This document shows, one piece after another, positions 34,646 through 42,392 of a stretch of 44,208 bases of DNA. The DNA is taken from the NCBI GenBank assembly GCA_002454195.1, contig DKIJ01000016.1, positions 1-44,208 of the forward strand, given 5' to 3'. How positions within the stretch are numbered: position 1 is the first letter of the stretch; each line of letters begins with the position of its first letter. The stretch is from Flavobacterium sp. UBA6721. GTDB lineage: Bacteria > Bacteroidota > Bacteroidia > Flavobacteriales > Flavobacteriaceae. A model generated the notes under the pieces. It saw nothing but the letters and a program-made list of their open reading frames with translations, ran no database searches and had not been told where the DNA came from. A program made the translations under genes and the position numbers.

Positions 34646-36013
34646 TTACACAATCAACTTTTTTGTTAATCTGTTAAAGCGAATATACAAAAATAAAGCT
34701 GCCGTTGTAAGACCTGACAAAAGTCCTATCCAAATCCCAACTGCTTTTAAGTTAGTATACAATCCTAAATAAATTGACACTGGGAATCCCACTATCCAAT
34801 AGGCTACAAAAGTGATATACATAGGAACTTTAGCATCTTGTAAGCCGCGCAAAGCACCCAAAACAACTACCTGAATCCCATCTGAAATTTGAAAAACAGC
34901 TGCCACTAACAATAATTGTGATGCAATCGAAACCACTTCGGTATTCGCAGTCAAATCGGTTAGACTATCCATATTGACAAATATTTTAGGCATTTGCTCA
35001 TGAAATAAAACAAAAATTAAAGCAAAACCTATTTCTAACAAAACCGCCAATAAGAAAATAGAATACGCTACAATTTTCATTTTTCTAAAATCACCCAAAC
35101 CTTTTTGATTCCCTACTCTAATCGTAGCAGCAACACTCAGTCCCATGGCAAACATAAAAGTAAAAGAAGCCAAACTTAACGCAATTTGATTTGCTGCCTG
35201 ATTCGCCACTCCTATAATTCCCGAAAGCCAAACTGCCCCCGTAAACAAACCTACTTCGAAAAACATTTGCATCGAAGAAGGACCTCCCAATCGAATGATT
35301 TTAAGATTCATTTCTTTTTTAATTTCTTTAAGGGAGAAGCCTTCAAAAAAGGGATGAAACTTGGCTTTTCGTTGCATTTTATAATGCATGAAACCTAACA
35401 TCACAAATCGTGAAGCTATCGTTCCAACAGCAGCACCCACAATACCTAATTTAGGAAAAATCCAAATCCCATATATAAACAAATAATTAAGTACCACATT
35501 GACCACATTACCTAAAATAGTAGCCCACATAGCATATTTGGTTTCACTCATTCCATCAGCAAATTGTTTATATCCCTGAAACATTATCAAGGGAATTAAT
35601 GAAAAAGCGACAATATCCAGATATGGTTTGGACAACTCCACCACATGGTCAGGTTGCCCCATAAAAGTGATTAATTGTTTAGCAAAAAAGACCAATACAA
35701 AAAGAGAAAAACCTAAAACCGTACACAAATACAAACCATGATGAAAAACACTTCTCCCTTTTTCAATATTTTTTTCACCATCAGCTTCTGCGGCTAGTGG
35801 AGTGATCGCTGTAGAAAAACCAATTCCCAAGGACATGGCTATAAACACAAAACTATTAGCTAGAGAAACGGCAGCTAATTCGGTTGGCCCTAGCTTCCCT
35901 ACCATTACATTATCTACAATTCCAACAATGGTATGCCCAAGCATTCCTAAAATAATAGGATAAGCCAATCGTAAATTATAGGAGAACTCTTTGGTATAAG
36001 TAGCTAAAGTCAC
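34646..36013 (-). CDS. MATE-family multidrug efflux transporter (NorM-like)
   Basis: This 455-residue permease has twelve hydrophobic helices in two related halves. N-terminal motifs include YPIILGMLGHTIVGIVDNVM and GPTELAAVSLANSFV; the second half has GPSSMQMFFEVGLFTGAVWL and the mid-chain repeat AANQIALSLASF. It fits the NorM branch of the MATE family, which exports cationic compounds in exchange for Na+ or H+; the substrate is unknown. The start is at the first ATG in a conserved hydrophilic leader. It is the first gene of a probable three-gene unit with the prohibitin-like and acidic proteins. Confidence 0.92.
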   Translation of the reverse strand: MTLATYTKEFSYNLRLAYPIILGMLGHTIVGIVDNVMVGKLGPTELAAVSLANSFVFIAMSLGIGFSTAITPLAAEADGEKNIEKGRSVFHHGLYLCTVLGFSLFVLVFFAKQLITFMGQPDHVVELSKPYLDIVAFSLIPLIMFQGYKQFADGMSETKYAMWATILGNVVNVVLNYLFIYGIWIFPKLGIVGAAVGTIASRFVMLGFMHYKMQRKAKFHPFFEGFSLKEIKKEMNLKIIRLGGPSSMQMFFEVGLFTGAVWLSGIIGVANQAANQIALSLASFTFMFAMGLSVAATIRVGNQKGLGDFRKMKIVAYSIFLLAVLLEIGFALIFVLFHEQMPKIFVNMDSLTDLTANTEVVSIASQLLLVAAVFQISDGIQVVVLGALRGLQDAKVPMYITFVAYWIVGFPVSIYLGLYTNLKAVGIWIGLLSGLTTAALFLYIRFNRLTKKLIV

Positions 36014-36128
36014 TTTGTTTTTTTTAAGGCGACAAAGGTAAGCAGAAGGAAATCGATATCAAGGTTTGTACAGCATAATATTTTATCCGAAGAATGAGCT
36101 ATTAGCAAACCAGATAATTAAAAATAGC

Positions 36129-36192
36129 CACGAATTGCTTCGCCTGTTCGCTATCGCTTGGGTCACCAATTTTATTTTAAAAACTATTCGTG
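36129..36192. repeat. Degenerate intergenic inverted repeat
   Basis: CACGAAT (36129-36135) pairs with ATTCGTG (36186-36192), extended by an imperfect CACGAATT/AATTAGTG. The segment between contains AATTGCTTCGCC followed by GTTCGC, similar to the arms at 28983-29057. It looks like two worn intergenic repeats nested in one another. Confidence 0.45.
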
Positions 36193-36217
36193 AATTAGTG
36201 ACTGTACTATGCTAAAC

Positions 36218-37978
36218 TTATTTCAAATATTTTTTATCGGTCAAAGTTTTCATAAAGTCAACCAATTGTTTTTTCTCTAAATCGGTCAAATTCAATTTAT
36301 CTTCAGGTAAGGTTTGATTTTCTAATGAGAATCCTAATCCTTTCCCTCCGCCTTCATTATAAAAATCAACTACTTCTTCCAAAGTTTTAAAAACTCCATT
36401 GTGCATATAAGGCGCTGTTAAAGCGGCATTTCTAATCGTTGGTGTTTTAAACGAAAATTTATGAATCAGGGCTTTAGTCAGATTGTATTTTCCTAAATCG
36501 GAATCTAATTTTCCATTGGCATCAGGAACTCCTAAAACCTCACTTTCGGATTTCATAAAATTAGGAGGCACAGTTCCATTGGTTAACGGAATAAAATGAC
36601 AAGTAGCACATTTGGCTTTGCCTGCAAAAAGATTAAATCCTGCTTTTTCATTGGATGTAAAAGCAACTTCATCCCGCATATAAGCATCAAATTTAGAGTC
36701 GAATTTGCTCAATGTTCGAATATAAGATGCCAAAGCATTTTTGATTTCAAAAGCACTAATCTCCTTTTTTGGAAAAGCTTTTTCAAACTTTTGAATGTAG
36801 TTTTTGTCGTTTTTTATTTTCTGAGCCGCTTCTTCTAATGAGCCGTGCATCTCATCTGCATTTGTAATTACGGCAACCGCCTGATCTTCTAAATAATTCA
36901 CTCTCGAATCAGAGAAAAACACACGTTGAAAAGCAATATTGGTAAGTGTAGGCGTATTTCTTTTTACAAAAGACTTGCCATCAAAAGAAATGGCTTTTTC
37001 TAAACCATCGGTAAAAGCTTTATCGGCGTGATGGCAGGAAGCGCAGGAACGGCTGTTATTTCCTGACAAAACAGGGTCATTAAAAAGTAATTTCCCTAAT
37101 CCTGCTTTTTCCTTAGTGGTTTTATAATCCGGAAAAGCAGAAAAGGCCTCTTCGTCAAAAACGGCTGCATCAAATAAGGTTTTCGCATTGGTTTTCAATC
37201 CACGTATTTCATCAAAAAAAGGAATTTTCAAGTCTTTCTGATTTTGATATAATTTTCTACTCAACGGATTGGCATAATTTTGAATAAAAGCCGCACGGTC
37301 AAAACGATTAAAATCAGGATTGGCTTTTAAATAATTAATTGCCTCATCGATGATTTTTAACGTCGCATCCGAGTCGCTTGTGGCATACACCTGATAGTAT
37401 TTTTGCATTCCTGCTAATGCTCCTGCCGCTTCCGGAATGGATTTTTGAGCAACCGGCGAATCAAAACCTGTAATTCCCATGCTGATAATTCTAAAAACTT
37501 CCAGTCGCAAAGCATCAAAAACATGCGCATCAGTCAATTCATTGGTTTCTGCTATTCGATTCAAACGCTTTAAATTAGCCGAAAGAATACCCATTTCTTT
37601 CAATAATTCTGATTTCGATTTTGCATCATACACAGGAAACAAAAACTCTTCAATTACCTGAAATCCCTGTGGCGGCAAAGTCATTTTATCATCTTCCTCA
37701 AACTCCGAAAGTGCCGGCCCGTTAATAGCCTTAGAAACTTCCGGGAAATAATATTCGCTAAAAACTTCTATTTTTTTATAATTCAGATGTGCTGCTAAAA
37801 ATTGCTTCTGAAGTTTTTGGGAATCAGCATTGGATTTTATTAAATTTTCCAAATCGTTTACTGATTGAATTAAAGTAGTTATATCGGCTTGAAACAATTG
37901 TTTTACCTGAGTTGGTTTTGGAGTTTCCTGACATGAAATTACCAACAAAAGCAATAAAAAAAAGCATATTTTTTTCAT
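36218..37978 (-). CDS. Imelysin-like / di-haem cytochrome c peroxidase fusion lipoprotein
   Basis: With the ATG at 37978 this is a 586-residue lipoprotein: the signal LLLLLVISC places the lipidated Cys at 16. An upstream in-frame ATG would add 14 residues before the signal and is rejected. Residues of about 20-240 form an all-helical domain with NYKKIEVFSEYYFPEVSKAI and PPQGFQVIEEFLFP (around 101-114). This recalls imelysin domains, but the GxHxxE His is Gln. The C-terminal 330 residues are a MauG/CcpA-type peroxidase with two haem c sites: CASCH at 312-316 and CATCH at 457-461. The peroxidase would reduce hydrogen peroxide or oxidise a partner in the periplasm. It follows the PhoX-like gene, separated by a hairpin. 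The imelysin assignment is tentative; the di-haem enzyme is firm. Confidence 0.85.
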   Translation of the reverse strand: MKKICFFLLLLLVISCQETPKPTQVKQLFQADITTLIQSVNDLENLIKSNADSQKLQKQFLAAHLNYKKIEVFSEYYFPEVSKAINGPALSEFEEDDKMTLPPQGFQVIEEFLFPVYDAKSKSELLKEMGILSANLKRLNRIAETNELTDAHVFDALRLEVFRIISMGITGFDSPVAQKSIPEAAGALAGMQKYYQVYATSDSDATLKIIDEAINYLKANPDFNRFDRAAFIQNYANPLSRKLYQNQKDLKIPFFDEIRGLKTNAKTLFDAAVFDEEAFSAFPDYKTTKEKAGLGKLLFNDPVLSGNNSRSCASCHHADKAFTDGLEKAISFDGKSFVKRNTPTLTNIAFQRVFFSDSRVNYLEDQAVAVITNADEMHGSLEEAAQKIKNDKNYIQKFEKAFPKKEISAFEIKNALASYIRTLSKFDSKFDAYMRDEVAFTSNEKAGFNLFAGKAKCATCHFIPLTNGTVPPNFMKSESEVLGVPDANGKLDSDLGKYNLTKALIHKFSFKTPTIRNAALTAPYMHNGVFKTLEEVVDFYNEGGGKGLGFSLENQTLPEDKLNLTDLEKKQLVDFMKTLTDKKYLK

Positions 37979-38003
37979 AATAAAAGAGACAGAATGAATA
38001 TAC

Positions 38004-38041
38004 AAAAGCCACGATTTCAAAATAAGAAACCGTGGGCTTTT
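38004..38041 (-). terminator. Hairpin between phoX-like and peroxidase genes
   Basis: Arms 38004-38018 and 38026-38041 pair with one bulge and one mismatch; on the minus strand the stem ends in a T run. It begins 22 bases after the PhoX-like stop and ends 25 bases before the peroxidase start, so it may be a partial terminator or attenuator. Confidence 0.65.
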
Positions 38042-38062
38042 GGAATTATTTTAAAAAATTTA

Positions 38063-39499
38063 TTATCTCGCTAATCCTTTGATTAATACAACCTGACTGG
38101 CTTGTTTTTCGTTTGGACGACCTGTTCCTCCGTCAACTCCTTTGTATTTATCACCATTCCAAGTGTGAGGCTGAACGCACAACATAAAAGTATCATCAAT
38201 ACCTAATTGCTCAGAAACATCAATTAAAGCGCCATATTCCCAGCTTCCAAATCTAGAATTTCCGCCTACATTGTATTTAGCAGCATCCGTTTCAGTACGA
38301 CGGTGGTCTAATTCCACCACAACTTTCATGGTTTTCTTAGCAATATCGTATTGGTAAATGTAAGCGTCATGCGTTTCGTCTCCGTAACCGTTTGGATCTT
38401 CCTGAACATATACATAGTTCTTAGTTACACAAATATTATCCGGATTTTGGAACGTTTTAGCTATTCCGTTACGGTCATCTCCATCAAGTAATACTTTTAA
38501 ATTTCCTGACAATGGATTGTTTTCATCTAAATCCAATTGATACACTCTACCGTATTTTGTTCTCGAGGCATCAGCATTAGCGCCTGTTCTGTCTTGTCCT
38601 GTTACGTTAAAATAGATTTCTCTGTCGGCTGCTTTTTCACCTTTTCTATAATCCAAATCTTCTACTCTACCAAACTTAAGTCCTTTTAAAGTATTTACTG
38701 TAGCATTGATTTGAGCCCCTGTTAAAGTTGTATGATTGTCAATTTTCACAAACGAAACTGGATAATTTTTACCTACAACCATGTCTGTTTCTCTTTGATT
38801 ATCATTGTTTCTTTTCATCATATACAAAGAACCATTTGTAAGATCGCCCACTGTATTAGAAACATACATAAATACTTGTCCTCCATTAGTTCCTGAATCG
38901 TCATCACCAAGGATTACAATAGTTTTCCCCGGGAAAGCCGAAGCTTTTAAAGGCAAAGCATTCTCTGCACTCAAACGTCCTAAACCTGACAATTCTTTAG
39001 AAACACTGTTAGATTCTACATCGCCATAAGGATTTACACCATGCGTGCGAGACTCTTCTCCTGATTCTCCCGAAGTTAAATACAAAGGACCAAAACCATG
39101 TTCTTTAGGTGTTGCCATAGTTGCACTACACAATCTCCAAACACCACCATTAGAATTCAACAAATATTCTCCGGCAATCGGTTTGAAAGTTTTGTCTAAA
39201 GTCACTCTTGAAACGGCAAAATTGTCTTCGTGATTTACTAAAAAGGTAAAAGTACCATCGGTGTTTTTTAACAATCCGCTACCATCGGCTGAACCTCCGA
39301 AAACAAAATTTGGAGTATCAGGCAATACATCATCAGAAGTGATTAAAGAGAATAACTCTAAATTTTCAAAGCCTTCTTTTTTCTTTAATAATACCGGTGT
39401 TTCAGATTGATCGGCTAAAACTACCTCTGATTCTGTTTTGTCATTCTCGCACGAGAAAAAAGCTGTACTTAAAAGTAACCCTAAAATAATTTTTTTCAT
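38063..39499 (-). CDS. PhoX-like (DUF839) lipoprotein, putative atypical alkaline phosphatase
   Basis: Using the ATG at 39499 the protein is 478 residues with a lipoprotein signal ending AFFSC, lipidated at Cys17. The ATG at 39577 would add 26 unlikely residues. The rest is a beta-propeller-like chain with NHEDNFAVSRVTL, GGVWRLCSATM, GFGPLYLTSGE, FGRVEDLDYR and FQNPDNICVTKNYVYVQEDP, the DUF839/PhoX segments that supply metal ligands (Glu/Asp) in Ca/Fe-dependent PhoX phosphatases. Whether it is an active phosphatase is not shown, and no Tat twin-arginine signal is present, unlike classical PhoX. It precedes the imelysin-like peroxidase gene (84-base gap containing a hairpin) and is divergent from a small barrel gene. 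Confidence 0.85.
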   Translation of the reverse strand: MKKIILGLLLSTAFFSCENDKTESEVVLADQSETPVLLKKKEGFENLELFSLITSDDVLPDTPNFVFGGSADGSGLLKNTDGTFTFLVNHEDNFAVSRVTLDKTFKPIAGEYLLNSNGGVWRLCSATMATPKEHGFGPLYLTSGESGEESRTHGVNPYGDVESNSVSKELSGLGRLSAENALPLKASAFPGKTIVILGDDDSGTNGGQVFMYVSNTVGDLTNGSLYMMKRNNDNQRETDMVVGKNYPVSFVKIDNHTTLTGAQINATVNTLKGLKFGRVEDLDYRKGEKAADREIYFNVTGQDRTGANADASRTKYGRVYQLDLDENNPLSGNLKVLLDGDDRNGIAKTFQNPDNICVTKNYVYVQEDPNGYGDETHDAYIYQYDIAKKTMKVVVELDHRRTETDAAKYNVGGNSRFGSWEYGALIDVSEQLGIDDTFMLCVQPHTWNGDKYKGVDGGTGRPNEKQASQVVLIKGLAR

Positions 39500-39593
39500 C
39501 TTGGTTTGTTTATTTAATTTTTTTCGAAGCAAAGAAAGCTCAGGGATTTTAAAACAGCATGAACTAAACATTAGCAAACCTTAAAGAATTATT

Positions 39594-39614
39594 CTGTTTT
39601 TTGATACAAAAAAC
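39594..39614. promoter_or_regulatory. Palindrome, candidate operator (phoX side)
   Basis: The word GTTTTTTG, three bases, CAAAAAAC is a perfect 8-bp-arm palindrome inside a 21-bp block that matches the block at 39739. It lies about 95 bases upstream of the PhoX-like ATG. Confidence 0.45.
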
Positions 39615-39738
39615 CTAAAAAATCCCGCCTTAAGTTAGCTAAACATTTTCTTTAGATTACTGAAATATCAACTGAGACTTCTTTTTTAAAATTCTCGTTT
39701 TAATACAAAATCTCAGCTCATTGAATATCAACAACTAG

Positions 39739-39759
39739 CTGTTTTTTGAAGCAAAAAAG
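39739..39759. promoter_or_regulatory. Palindrome, candidate operator (barrel side)
   Basis: CTGTTTTTTGAAGCAAAAAAG shares 18 of 21 positions with the block at 39594 and keeps 7-bp arms. It lies about 107 bases upstream of the barrel ATG at 39866. Confidence 0.45.
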
Positions 39760-39865
39760 TAACAATAGCCACAACATTTGAATACAATTACCGTTTTTTA
39801 GCACTAGAAAGTCCTTTTTTAAGTTCGAATCAAATTAAAAATTGAATAATAAAACCCCTCAAATC

Positions 39866-40408
39866 ATGAAAACAACAAGAAAAATTACCGCTGCCTTTCT
39901 ATTTGCATTGGCATTATTTAGTTTTAACGGAGCAAAAGCACAAGAAACCTCAAAATACGACCAGGGTTTTAGACTCGGTTTTGGCTTAAATGCTGGTTAT
40001 GCTAACGAAGATCCATACAAACTCATTCTGGGAGCCGATGCCCGATTGCAATATGACCTGACCAAAAGATATTCGATAACCTTAACAACAGGTTTTAACA
40101 ACGTCTTTGTAAGCGAAAATGATGGTGATGACTTAGGGTTTATTCCGGTAAAAGCGGGTTTAAAAGCCTTTGTATGGAATGATCAATTTTATTTAACTGG
40201 CGAAGCAGGTGCGGCTTTTGCAGTGACTAATAATTACAACGACACCTCTTTATTGTTGGCTCCTGGAATTGGATATGCTAACAAATACATTGACATTTCG
40301 GCGCGCTACGAACACTATTCTGATTTCCCAACTATTAATAATGATGGTACTCCGGGCAAAGGTTTTGGTCAATTTGCACTGAGACTGGCTTATGGTTTTA
40401 AATTGTAA
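39866..40408 (+). CDS. Small outer-membrane beta-barrel protein
   Basis: The ATG at 39866 gives 180 residues; a TTG eight codons upstream is unlikely. The signal peptide is about residues 1-26 (NGAKAQ). The mature part alternates short strands and turns (GFRLGFGLNAGYANED, YSITLTTGFNNVFVS, FYLTGEAGAAFAV, YIDISARYEHYSD) and ends ALRLAYGFKL with a C-terminal aromatic region, as in eight-strand barrels of the OmpA/OmpX or PorT-like types. The function is unknown. It is divergent from the PhoX-like gene and shares an upstream region carrying two matching palindromes, so co-regulation is plausible. It ends at a strong bidirectional terminator. Confidence 0.82.
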   Translation: MKTTRKITAAFLFALALFSFNGAKAQETSKYDQGFRLGFGLNAGYANEDPYKLILGADARLQYDLTKRYSITLTTGFNNVFVSENDGDDLGFIPVKAGLKAFVWNDQFYLTGEAGAAFAVTNNYNDTSLLLAPGIGYANKYIDISARYEHYSDFPTINNDGTPGKGFGQFALRLAYGFKL

Positions 40409-40426
40409 TTTATAATAGGAATAAAA

Positions 40427-40457
40427 AAACTGACAGGTTTTTGAAACCTGTCAGTTT
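40427..40457. terminator. Bidirectional terminator between barrel and ppk2
   Basis: A perfect 14-bp stem (40427-40440 with 40444-40457) with a 3-nt loop is bounded by A/T runs on both sides. The arm core CTGACAGG/CCTGTCAG is also a recurring flavobacterial terminator sequence. Confidence 0.9.
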
Positions 40458-40479
40458 AAAACAAAGCAATTAAAGACTT

Positions 40480-41379
40480 TTATTCTTTAGCCAATTGCTC
40501 TTTATACATCGCAAAATTAGCTTTTACTTTTTCTTCTAAATCCGGTACTTTAATATCGGTTCGTTTTTGTAATTCCTCCCAAATAATTTTAGCGACAATA
40601 TATCGTGCCATTTCTTTATCATCTGCTGGGACAATGTACCAAGGTGCATTTTCAGTTGCCGTTTTATTGATGGCTTCTTCGTAGTATTGCATATAAGTAT
40701 CCCAATGTTCACGCTCTTTTAAATCCCCTGGCGAAAATTTCCAATGATGTTCCCTGTTTTCTAAACGGCGTAATAGACGTATTCGTTGTTCTTCTTTACT
40801 CAAATGAAAATAAAATTTGAACACAATAGTACCATTTTGAGAAATGTGTTTTTCAAAATTCCGAATTTGCTCCATTCGACTTTCCCAAAATTCAGGCGTA
40901 ATATCTTCCACTTTTTCGATTCCGGGTAAATTTTCATTTAAAACATATTCGGGATGTACACGAGTAACCAAAACATTTTCATAATGGGTACGGTTAAAAA
41001 CAGTAAACTTTCCTTTTTCCGGCAAAGCCAAATAATGCCTCCACAAATAATCATGTTCTAATTCGGTTGAATTAGGTGTTTTAAAACTATGTACCACTAC
41101 CCCACGCGGATTGAATTCTTTAAAAACTTCACGAATCAAACTATCTTTACCTGAAGTATCCATTCCCTGCAAACAAATTAAAACCCCATAACGGTTATGC
41201 GCATACATCACATCCTGCAAAGCACTTAATTTTTCCTGAACTTTTTCTAGCTTTTCTTCCTTATCATCGTCACTCGCTTTGTTGTTTAAATTCGTAGGGA
41301 TTTCAGATAGCTTAATAGGAACGGTTACTTTAAATTCTTCTGGATCAATTGATTTCATGGAGTGTGATTTAATAGACAT
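40480..41379 (-). CDS. Polyphosphate kinase 2 family phosphotransferase
   Basis: This 299-residue PPK2 uses polyphosphate to phosphorylate nucleotides. Walker A GMDTSGKDS is at 72-80, Walker B-like FNRTHYENVLVTRVHPE starts at 128, and the lid region NREHHWKFSPGDLKEREHWD is near 208. The NRTHYENVLV form (rather than DRSWYNR) resembles the class III enzymes that can take AMP or ADP; this class is inferred from motif memory. The start is the ATG at 41379: the alternative upstream codon lies inside a -7 element (41383-41390), and a later ATG (41358) cannot be excluded. It is convergent with the small barrel gene and divergent from the SDR gene. Confidence 0.9.
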   Translation of the reverse strand: MSIKSHSMKSIDPEEFKVTVPIKLSEIPTNLNNKASDDDKEEKLEKVQEKLSALQDVMYAHNRYGVLICLQGMDTSGKDSLIREVFKEFNPRGVVVHSFKTPNSTELEHDYLWRHYLALPEKGKFTVFNRTHYENVLVTRVHPEYVLNENLPGIEKVEDITPEFWESRMEQIRNFEKHISQNGTIVFKFYFHLSKEEQRIRLLRRLENREHHWKFSPGDLKEREHWDTYMQYYEEAINKTATENAPWYIVPADDKEMARYIVAKIIWEELQKRTDIKVPDLEEKVKANFAMYKEQLAKE

Positions 41380-41382
41380 TCT

Positions 41383-41390
41383 CAAATATA
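41383..41390 (-). promoter_or_regulatory. -7 element adjoining the ppk2 start
   Basis: TATATTTG on the minus strand lies three bases before the ATG at 41379, predicting transcription from about the start codon. No TTG is present at the standard distance (the nearest is 11 bases away), so confidence is limited. Confidence 0.35.
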
Positions 41391-41497
41391 AGGATTATAA
41401 ACAATAATTTAATTCTTTAATAAAGCATTAACAGCCATTTTGTCTTCTATTCTATTATCTTTAACGTTTATAAAAATTCAATCAATCTCAAAACATC

Positions 41498-42214
41498 ATG
41501 ACCGATTTAAAAAATAAAAATGCCCTGATTACAGGTGCTGGAAAAGGAATAGGAAAAGCAATCGCTTTGGCTTTAGCTAAAGAAGGTGCGAATGTTATTT
41601 TAATAGCTAGAACTCAGGAAGAAATTGATAATGTAGCAGCCAAAGCACGTTCGCTTAGGGTAAAAGCACTAGCCTTAACGGCTGATGTTGCCAATATCGA
41701 TTCGGTAAATGCCGCCGTAGAAAAAGCATTAGCTGAATTTAAAACTATAGACATCGTAGTGAATAATGCTGGAATAGCTGCTTTTGGTAAATTTTTAGAA
41801 TTAGAGCCTAAAGAATGGGAACGTATCATACAAGTAAACCTTATGGGGGCTTATTATGTAACTAGAGCCGTACTTCCTGGTATGATGGAAAGACAAACCG
41901 GAGACATTATTAATATTTCATCCACAGCTGGATTAGCCGGAAATGCGATGACCAGTGCTTATAGTGCCTCTAAATTTGCTTTGCTAGGCATGACCGATTC
42001 TTTAATGCAAGAAATGCGCAAATACAACATTCGTGTTACCGCATTAACTCCTAGTACCGTAGCAACTGATATGGCTAAAAACCTCAATCTAACGGATGGA
42101 AACCCTGAAAAAGTAATGCAATCTGAGGATATGGCCGAGTTAATTATAGCGCAACTCAAACTAAACCGACGCGTATTTATCAAAAACAGTAGCATTTGGT
42201 CTACTAATCCTTAA
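41498..42214 (+). CDS. Short-chain dehydrogenase/reductase (3-ketoacyl-ACP reductase-like)
   Basis: This 238-residue classical SDR has the cofactor loop TGAGKGIG at 12-19, NNAG at 89-92, and catalytic Asn114, Ser142, Tyr155 and Lys159 (SSTAG, YSASK). The length and [14 protein letters not shown] region match FabG-like reductases, but many SDRs look like this, so the substrate is open. A Gly-rich loop and Arg at 38 suggest NADP(H) rather than NAD. It is a single gene, divergent from ppk2 and separated from mtaB by stacked inverted repeats. The sequence TATCTTTA (41456-41463) upstream resembles a weak -7 element. Confidence 0.88.
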   Translation: MTDLKNKNALITGAGKGIGKAIALALAKEGANVILIARTQEEIDNVAAKARSLRVKALALTADVANIDSVNAAVEKALAEFKTIDIVVNNAGIAAFGKFLELEPKEWERIIQVNLMGAYYVTRAVLPGMMERQTGDIINISSTAGLAGNAMTSAYSASKFALLGMTDSLMQEMRKYNIRVTALTPSTVATDMAKNLNLTDGNPEKVMQSEDMAELIIAQLKLNRRVFIKNSSIWSTNP

Positions 42215-42232
42215 ATTGTAATTAAACATATA

Positions 42233-42252
42233 CCTGTCTGCCGACAGGCAGG
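42233..42252. repeat. Short palindrome CCTGTCTGCCGACAGGCAGG
   Basis: The 20-bp element folds into an 8-bp stem (42233-42240 with 42245-42252, one G-T pair) or a 6-bp stem with a 4-base loop. It is of the CCTGCCTG/CAGGCAGG type found repeatedly between Bacteroidota genes. It starts the intergenic region after the SDR gene. Confidence 0.6.
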
Positions 42253-42290
42253 AGTCATATAAGTTTTCTCTTTTGAAGACTTATGTGACT
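42253..42290. repeat. Imperfect inverted repeat
   Basis: AGTCATATAAGT (42253-42264) pairs with ACTTATGTGACT (42279-42290) with one mismatch and an AT-rich loop. It is directly adjacent to the previous palindrome. Confidence 0.6.
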
Positions 42291-42309
42291 TATTTGGTTA
42301 AAAATGATA

Positions 42310-42373
42310 AAACCATTAAGATATTAAGCAAATTAAGCAAAAAACTTAACTAAACTTAATCCCTTAATGGTTT
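42310..42373. terminator. Inverted repeat, likely terminator of the SDR gene and mtaB
   Basis: AAACCATTAAG (42310-42320) and CTTAATGGTTT (42363-42373) are perfectly complementary, and the interior repeats ATTAAG on one side and CTTAA on the other. It lies 20 bases past the mtaB stop and is T-rich on the plus-strand right side. Confidence 0.6.
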
Positions 42374-42392
42374 AATTTTTTATCGTAATTGA

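Larger units (their letters stand above)
39500..39865. other. Divergent intergenic region of 366 bases with paired palindromes
   Basis: This AT-rich region between the PhoX-like and small barrel genes has no credible coding frame. It holds two similar palindromes (39594-39614 and 39739-39759), a pair of related words ATATCAACTGAG (39663-39674) and ATATCAACAACT (39725-39736), and an imperfect inverted pair AACTGAGA/TCTCAGCT. No exact TAnnTTTG promoter with a TTG at proper spacing was found; a TAAGTTCG (39820-39827) lies 38 bases before the barrel ATG. Confidence 0.6.

Noticed and set aside
37979..38020. Upstream ATG of the peroxidase gene at 38020
   Set aside because: It would place 14 residues, encoded within the terminator hairpin, ahead of the lipoprotein signal.
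39500..39577. Upstream ATG of the PhoX-like gene at 39577
   Set aside because: It adds 26 residues before a clear lipoprotein signal peptide; the ATG at 39499 fits.
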